Below are positions 60,801 to 64,000 of a stretch of 64,000 nt of DNA, one piece after another. The stretch is taken from assembly GCF_030160635.1 (NCBI RefSeq), contig NZ_BSOS01000065.1, forward strand, positions 124,001 to 188,000, written 5' to 3'. Under the pieces are notes generated by a model. The model was given only the letters and a program-made list of their open reading frames with translations, was not told the DNA's origin and did no database searches. Position 1 is the stretch's first letter. Every line of letters begins with the position of its first letter. The position numbers and the translations under genes were made by a program. This DNA comes from Acidocella aquatica (GTDB lineage: Bacteria; Pseudomonadota; Alphaproteobacteria; Acetobacterales; Acetobacteraceae).

Positions 60801-60954
60801 CAACATGGGCATGGTGATTGCCGGCGGCTTGTCGATTGGCACGATGTTCACCTTGTTTGTGGTGCCGGCGGTGTATCTGCTGCTGTCCAGCGTGAAGCAG
60901 GTGGATGAGGATAATGATGAACTGCCGGAAATTGCCGGGGCGCAAGAGAGTTGA
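57862..60954 (+). CDS. RND multidrug efflux transporter, HAE1 family
   Basis: A 1030-residue inner-membrane proton/drug antiporter. MKRFTDLFIARPVLAIAVSVLIFV begins TM1. The first porter domain includes NATITITTTYPGASPDVV. Helices 2-6 follow, with TM4 carrying the proton-relay Asp pair in LGIGLVVDDAIIVVENVNRHL (about 400-420). The duplicated second half has GLISLMGLVSKHGILMVEVANEA-like helices (seen as VGLITLMGLVSKHGILM). It is most like the MexF/MdtB group; substrates cannot be predicted. It completes the tripartite operon regulated by the adjacent, broken TetR gene. Confidence 0.95.
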   Translation: MKRFTDLFIARPVLAIAVSVLIFVLGLRAVGQLPVQDFPQTENATITITTTYPGASPDVVAGFITTPIENAVAQVNGIDYMTSSSQTSISTITINLVLNHDPDKALTEISAQVNSVLNQLPGGAQQPVLSLKIGQTFDSMYIGFRSDVLSGNQMTDYITRVVQPQLQAVKGVQQAEILGAQNFALRVWLNPQKLSAYGLTAADVYAALGSNDFIAPLGNTKGQMTQISLTASTGLHSAQEFENLIVKQQNGAIIRLKDVANVMLGSDTYEQNVTFDNKAGVFMGIQVAPSANLLQVVAGIRKVFPQIQANLPSGLTGQIVFDSTDFVNASIREVLTALVEALIIVTLVVFAFLGSPRSVLIPVIAIPLSLIGAFAMMLAFGFSINLLTLLALVLGIGLVVDDAIIVVENVNRHLDAGETPREAARRAAGELGGPIVAMTVVLIAVYLPIGFQSGLTGALFTEFAFTLVGAVTISALIALTLTPMLSSRFLKPPRHGAPNWEDRLVDFIDRRFAEVHNLYTAALHSSLNTVPVTITFAAIILCSIAFLALGSKSELAPQEDEGATFVFATSAPDATITQKAMWDAHLNAILLNNPEVAHTFHIDVPGVDITGEVLKPWDQRTKTATVLQTQFQNEANAGDAGQQVVVGQPPPLPGSSGLPVQFVIKSTDDFSKIYPVSQALLAAALKSGKFIFLQSDLKLDQPQANVVIDRDKAAALGLNMANVGAALGEALGGGYVNYFSLDGRSYKVIPQVERKSRLNVADLDNYSVASVNGVNVPLSSIAKITTSVIPESINHFQQQNSATLQGVAAPGVSEAQALQTLQQLSEKILSPEDSVDYGGEMRQYVQQSSGFILTFAFAVIIIFLALSALFNSFRDPLIILVSVPMSIAGALIFIYLGFGGLSLNIYTEVGLITLMGLVSKHGILMVEVANEAQLGGMNKRAAIEYAANIRLRPILMTTAAMVLGVLPLIIATGAGAASRFNMGMVIAGGLSIGTMFTLFVVPAVYLLLSSVKQVDEDNDELPEIAGAQES

Positions 60955-61056
60955 ATTTTAATTGAGGCGCCTTCAGTTCACTTTGGATTGATCGGGCCCT
61001 GATTCGAGGGTTTTGCGCTTTTGTTGGCAGGTGACTCATGGCACCTTGCAAGCGCA

Positions 61057-61812
61057 ATGAAATACAAAAATTCTACTCAAGGTTTCGCAGACGTTTCGCT
61101 GATCGATACGTTATCGCCTGAAATACGTCCGCAGAAGCCTGGCGTGGGTGTTAGTGGCCACCGCGCCCGTCTGCGCGCGCGGTTTTTGGCGGGCGGGGCG
61201 GACGCGATCGCTGAGCATGAGATGATCGAGATGGTGCTCTTTCTGGCCTTGCCCCGGCGGGATACCAAGCCGATCGCCCGTTCGTTGCTGATACGCTTTG
61301 GCTCCTATGCCGGGGTGATTTCAGCCAGCGTGCCTGATTTGCTGGCGGTGGACGGTGTGGGCGAGGCCGGGGCGTCGGCGCTGAAGATCGTGCAGGCGGC
61401 GGCGCAGCGGCTGTCCAAGGCGGAGGTGCTCTACAAGCCGGTGCTCAACAACTGGGACCGGCTGATGGAGTATCTGCAGGCGGTTTTGGCGCGCGAAAAG
61501 ATCGAGCAGTTTCGTATTCTGTTTCTGGACAACCGCAACCGGCTGCTGGCCGATGAGTCGCAGGGCAGCGGCACTGTGAACCACACGCCGGTATATCCGC
61601 GCGAGGTGATAAAGCGCGCGTTGGAGCTGCATGCGACAGCGTTCATCCTGGTGCATAACCACCCCAGCGGCGACCCGGCGCCCAGTGAGGAGGACATCGC
61701 CATGACCAAGGAGATAAAACATGCGGCGACCGCGCTTGCCATTGTGCTGCATGACCATGTGATCGTTGGCAACGGCCGGTGGTTGAGCTTCCGCCGGGCC
61801 GGACTCTTGTGA
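61057..61812 (+). CDS. radC: RadC-like JAB/MPN-domain protein
   Basis: A 251-residue protein. ATG 61057 (MKYKNSTQGFADVSLIDT). An N-terminal helix-hairpin-helix region (about 60-120: LLAVDGVGEAGASALKIVQAA) is followed by the MPN+/JAMM metal motif FILVHNHPSGDPAPSEEDIAMTKEI (His-x-His...Asp) and VLHDHVIVG. It was originally linked to DNA repair, but the true role, perhaps in natural transformation or recombination, is unsettled. The 102-base gap before it holds no clear feature. Confidence 0.93.
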   Translation: MKYKNSTQGFADVSLIDTLSPEIRPQKPGVGVSGHRARLRARFLAGGADAIAEHEMIEMVLFLALPRRDTKPIARSLLIRFGSYAGVISASVPDLLAVDGVGEAGASALKIVQAAAQRLSKAEVLYKPVLNNWDRLMEYLQAVLAREKIEQFRILFLDNRNRLLADESQGSGTVNHTPVYPREVIKRALELHATAFILVHNHPSGDPAPSEEDIAMTKEIKHAATALAIVLHDHVIVGNGRWLSFRRAGLL

Positions 61813-61820
61813 TGCGCGCG

Positions 61821-62594
61821 TTATGAGCTCCAGCCGGTGAGCACGGCCATGCGCAAGGTGACCTCGTACCGGTCCGCGCGCATGGGCAGCGCGGCCAGCG
61901 CGGTTAGGAAGAGGGCGCGGGGGGTGAATTTGCGGCTGCGGGCCAGCACGGCGTTGGTCTCTCCGGCGTCGCGCAGCTCGTGCAGCAGGGCCAGGGGGTT
62001 GGCGTATAAAAAGTTGATGTCCTCAACATCGGCGACCGGAAGCGCGAACCCGGCGCGCTGGAGCAGCCCGGCGCAGTCGCGCAGGTCGGGGAAGGGGGAG
62101 ACGCGCGGGCTGACGGCGCCAGTGAGGGTTTCCTCGGCGGTGAGCAGGGCGGTGCGCAAGGTGGCCAGCGTGCCCAGCGCCGGCATGCTGGCGAGCAGCA
62201 GCCCTTTTGGGTTGAGCGCGCGGCGTAGCTGGATGAGCGCGCCGGGGAGGTCGTTGATCCAGTGCAGCGAGAAATGCGCGGCGATGAGGTCAAACTTGCG
62301 CCCCTCCAGGCCGAAGTTTTCGCTGGCGATCACGAGCGGTTCGCCGCCGGCCTGGGCCGCGAGGCGGGGGGAGACATCGGCGGAGACAACCTGCATGCCG
62401 CGTGCGCGCAGGGCCGGGGCAATGGCGCCGCGGCCGCCGAAGTCAAGCGCGGTGGTGAAGGTCTGGGTGGTGTCGTCCAGGCGGCCGAGCAGGCGGGCGG
62501 CGAGTTCGTCCAGCACCGGGGCGATGTTTTTGAGGCGGGGGGCGGCGCGGTCGCGGTGTTTGCGCATCGCCTCGAAGTCGAAAATCTGGTCCAA
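61821..62594 (-). CDS. SAM-dependent methyltransferase (BioC-like)
   Basis: About 257 residues. I favour TTG at 62594 because GAGGG lies 7 bases upstream and the resulting start (DQIFDFEAMRKHRDRAAPR) has the IFD...RxRDRA pattern of this alphaproteobacterial family; the first ATG is 62567. Motif I is reduced (ALDFGGRGAIAPALRARGM), followed by VVSADVSPRLA, FDLIAAHFSLHWINDLPGAL and LNPKGLLLASMPA, typical of BioC/NDUFAF5-like methyltransferases. It could act on malonyl-ACP or on an arginine of complex I; the sequence does not decide. It is divergent from comF with abutting starts. Confidence 0.82.
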   Translation of the reverse strand: MDQIFDFEAMRKHRDRAAPRLKNIAPVLDELAARLLGRLDDTTQTFTTALDFGGRGAIAPALRARGMQVVSADVSPRLAAQAGGEPLVIASENFGLEGRKFDLIAAHFSLHWINDLPGALIQLRRALNPKGLLLASMPALGTLATLRTALLTAEETLTGAVSPRVSPFPDLRDCAGLLQRAGFALPVADVEDINFLYANPLALLHELRDAGETNAVLARSRKFTPRALFLTALAALPMRADRYEVTLRMAVLTGWSS

Positions 62595-63326
62595 ATGAAA
62601 ACCCTCTTGCGGCGCGTGCTTGATACCCTGCTGCCGCCTGGCTGTCTCGCCTGCGATACGCCGGTTGATGATGACGGGCAGTTTTGTCTCGGTTGTTTCC
62701 GCGTGGCGAATTTTGTCTCGGCGCCGATGTGCGCGCAATGCGGGGCGCCGCTGCCCCATGGCGGCTTGGCCGGTGAGGGGGGGCTGTGCCCGCATTGCGC
62801 CGCGCGGCCACCCGCCTTCACGCAGGCGCGCGCCGCGCTGCGTTATGATGAGACCGCGAAGAAACTGATCCTGCCCTTTAAATATGCCGACCGCACGGAG
62901 ATGGCGCGCGGGCTGGCGCGGCTGATGCGCCGCCCGGGGGCGCGGATGCTGGCGGCGGCGGATGTGCTGGTGCCGGTGCCGCTGCACAGGCTCCGGCTGC
63001 GGGCGCGGCGTTATAACCAGGCGGCGCTGCTGGCGCGCGAACTGGCGCGGCTCAGCGGGCGGCCCTGTGTGCCCGATGGGCTGATCCGCCAGAAACATAC
63101 GGCGCCGCTGGAGGGGTTGAGCGTTGCGCAGCGGCAGGCGGAATTGACCGAGGCGATCATGTTGCGTCCCGGATTCGAGGTGGCGGGGCTGTGTGTTCTG
63201 CTGATTGATGATGTCATGACCTCCGGCACGACCGCGGATGCCTGCGCCACCGCGCTGCTGGCAGCGGGCGCGGGGCGGGTGGATGTGCTCACCGTGGCGC
63301 GCGTGGCTGATCTGCGATTTGAGTAA
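62595..63326 (+). CDS. comF: ComF-family phosphoribosyltransferase
   Basis: A 243-residue protein. ATG 62595 gives MKTLLRRVLDTLLPPGCLAC. The N-terminal zinc ribbon has CxxC pairs (CLAC, CLGC, CAQC, CPHC). The PRTase fold follows with KLILPFKYADRTEMARGLA, VPVPLHRLRLRARRYNQA and the PRPP loop VLLIDDVMTSGTTADACA. Relatives act in DNA uptake or as general PRTases (GntX). The start abuts the divergent methyltransferase start with no intergenic base. Confidence 0.9.
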   Translation: MKTLLRRVLDTLLPPGCLACDTPVDDDGQFCLGCFRVANFVSAPMCAQCGAPLPHGGLAGEGGLCPHCAARPPAFTQARAALRYDETAKKLILPFKYADRTEMARGLARLMRRPGARMLAAADVLVPVPLHRLRLRARRYNQAALLARELARLSGRPCVPDGLIRQKHTAPLEGLSVAQRQAELTEAIMLRPGFEVAGLCVLLIDDVMTSGTTADACATALLAAGAGRVDVLTVARVADLRFE

Positions 63327-63367
63327 AAAGCACTTGCATAAGCCTAACGCTCGGCTAGATGACTGGG

Positions 63368-63625
63368 ATGGCTGATATTGAAATTTATACCCAGGATTTT
63401 TGCCCCTATTGCGTGCGCGCCAAGGCGTTGCTCCAGCAAAAGGGGATTGGCTTTACTGAAATAAACGCGCCGGGCGGCTCGGCGGCGCGCGCGCAGGCGC
63501 GTGAGCGTTCTGGCGGGAAAACATCGGTGCCGCAGATTTTTATCGACGGCAAAGCGGTTGGCGGGTGCGATGATCTTTTTGCCCTCGAGCGCGCGGGCAG
63601 GCTGGATGCCTTGCTGGGCAAATGA
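63368..63625 (+). CDS. grxC: Glutaredoxin 3
   Basis: An 85-residue dithiol glutaredoxin. The ATG at 63368 (MADIEIYTQDFCPYCVRAKALL) is preferred; an ATG at 63359 adds three residues. The active site is CPYC (about 12-15), followed by the glutathione-binding TSVPQIFIDGKAVGGCDDLFALE with the cis-Pro. It reduces protein and glutathione disulfides in the cytoplasm. It overlaps the DUF1178 gene by 4 bases (ATGA). Confidence 0.95.
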   Translation: MADIEIYTQDFCPYCVRAKALLQQKGIGFTEINAPGGSAARAQARERSGGKTSVPQIFIDGKAVGGCDDLFALERAGRLDALLGK

Positions 63626-64000
63626 TCCATTACCAGTTGCATTGCGCCGGCGCGCATGAGTTCGACGGCTGGTTCAAGGACAGCGACGCCTTCGAGCGTC
63701 AGGCCAAGCGCGGGTTGATCTCCTGCCCGGTTTGCAGCGGGACCAAGGTGGAACGCGCGCTGATGGCGCCGGGGATTCCCCGCAAGGGCCGCGTGAAACC
63801 AGTGGAAACCATGCCCGTGCCCGAACCGGCAAAACCGGCGGCCGGGGGTGTCATCCCCGATGCGGTGCGCGCGGCGTTGGGGAAATTGCGCGCCGAAGTG
63901 GAGAAGAGCTGCGACTATGTGGGCAATGATTTTGCCGAGGAAGCGCGGCGGATTCACCATGGCGAGGCCCCGCCGCGCGGGATTTATGGCGAGAGCAGCG
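63622..64000 (+). CDS. DUF1178 family protein (partial)
   Basis: The frame opens with ATG 63622 and runs off the right edge after 126 residues. It begins MIHYQLHCAGAHEFDGWFKD, then SDAFERQAKRGLISCPVCSG and TKVERALMAPGIP, the DUF1178 pattern with a CxxC metal knuckle. Near the cut it reads CDYVGNDFAEEARRIHHGEA and PPRGIYGE, the conserved C-terminal block. Its function is unknown. The grxC-DUF1178 pairing, with coupled translation, is common in alphaproteobacteria. Confidence 0.9.
   Translation, partial: MIHYQLHCAGAHEFDGWFKDSDAFERQAKRGLISCPVCSGTKVERALMAPGIPRKGRVKPVETMPVPEPAKPAAGGVIPDAVRAALGKLRAEVEKSCDYVGNDFAEEARRIHHGEAPPRGIYGESS

Noticed and set aside
60955-61056. GATTCGAG segment resembling a tRNA T-loop
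   Set aside because: No acceptor, D or anticodon stems can be built around it; I found no tRNA gene in the window.

Overview
The window is a high-GC chromosomal segment of an alphaproteobacterium. The gene content and synteny (truB-rpsO, yqeY-dnaG-rpoD, carA/carB-greA, lnt next to an XRE regulator, gluQ) and the many Acetobacteraceae-like products suggest an acidophilic member of the Acetobacteraceae (Acidocella or Acidiphilium type). That placement is inference; no rRNA or tRNA gene lies in the window. I see no transposase, integrase, prophage or CRISPR array.

Layout. 1-3.9 kb: type I secretion ABC exporter, HlyD adaptor and a Sel1-repeat protein (minus strand). 4.1-8.9 kb: GNAT acetyltransferase, then a glutamine-synthetase-like ligase and an iron alcohol dehydrogenase divergent from an APC amino-acid/amine permease, probably an amine gamma-glutamylation module. 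8.9-9.3 kb: an intergenic region made almost entirely of hairpins. 9.3-13.5 kb: XRE regulator, lnt, and the methionine-salvage genes mtnC-mtnD-mtnB behind a lone tatA. 13.6-18.0 kb: large membrane protein, CPBP protease, gluQ, HNH nuclease. 18.1-19.0 kb: split YeeE/YedE sulfur transporter. 19.1-26.7 kb: surface-glycan locus (NeuB-like synthase, HAD phosphatase, glycosyltransferases, SDR, methyltransferase, epimerase, flippase) with an AT-rich core at about 21.4-24.2 kb. 27-32 kb: gyrB, a lone CpaE-like protein, truB-rpsO. 32.4-34.5 kb: cytochrome P450 plus SnoaL-like protein. 34.5-41.7 kb: rluC-type synthase, rarA, cytochrome c, ygfZ, two glycosyltransferases and dihydroorotase. 41.7-48.7 kb: ilvA, greA, carB, an HI0074-family protein and carA. 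48.8-54.4 kb: yqeY-dnaG-rpoD, GNAT, RluA-family synthase, DUF3553. 54.4-61 kb: frameshifted TetR gene divergent from a tripartite RND efflux operon. 61-64 kb: radC, methyltransferase, comF, grxC, DUF1178.

The most unusual items are these. A roughly 103-bp, two-hairpin dispersed repeat occurs at three convergent gene junctions, with each neighbouring gene's TAG stop at the repeat edge. CarA carries an N-terminal helix-turn-helix-like extension. An HI0074-family gene without a partner sits, together with palindromic repeats, between carA and carB. The TetR gene is broken in an A8 run beside a double palindromic operator. An NeuB-like synthase without a SAF domain heads a translationally coupled operon that crosses a sharp base-composition boundary.

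Working together: carA/carB and the dihydroorotase serve pyrimidine synthesis. mtnB, mtnC and mtnD return methylthioribose to methionine. dnaG-rpoD with gyrB, rarA and radC form the replication and transcription core. The glycan locus and the two later glycosyltransferases build the envelope, and the RND and type I systems export across it.
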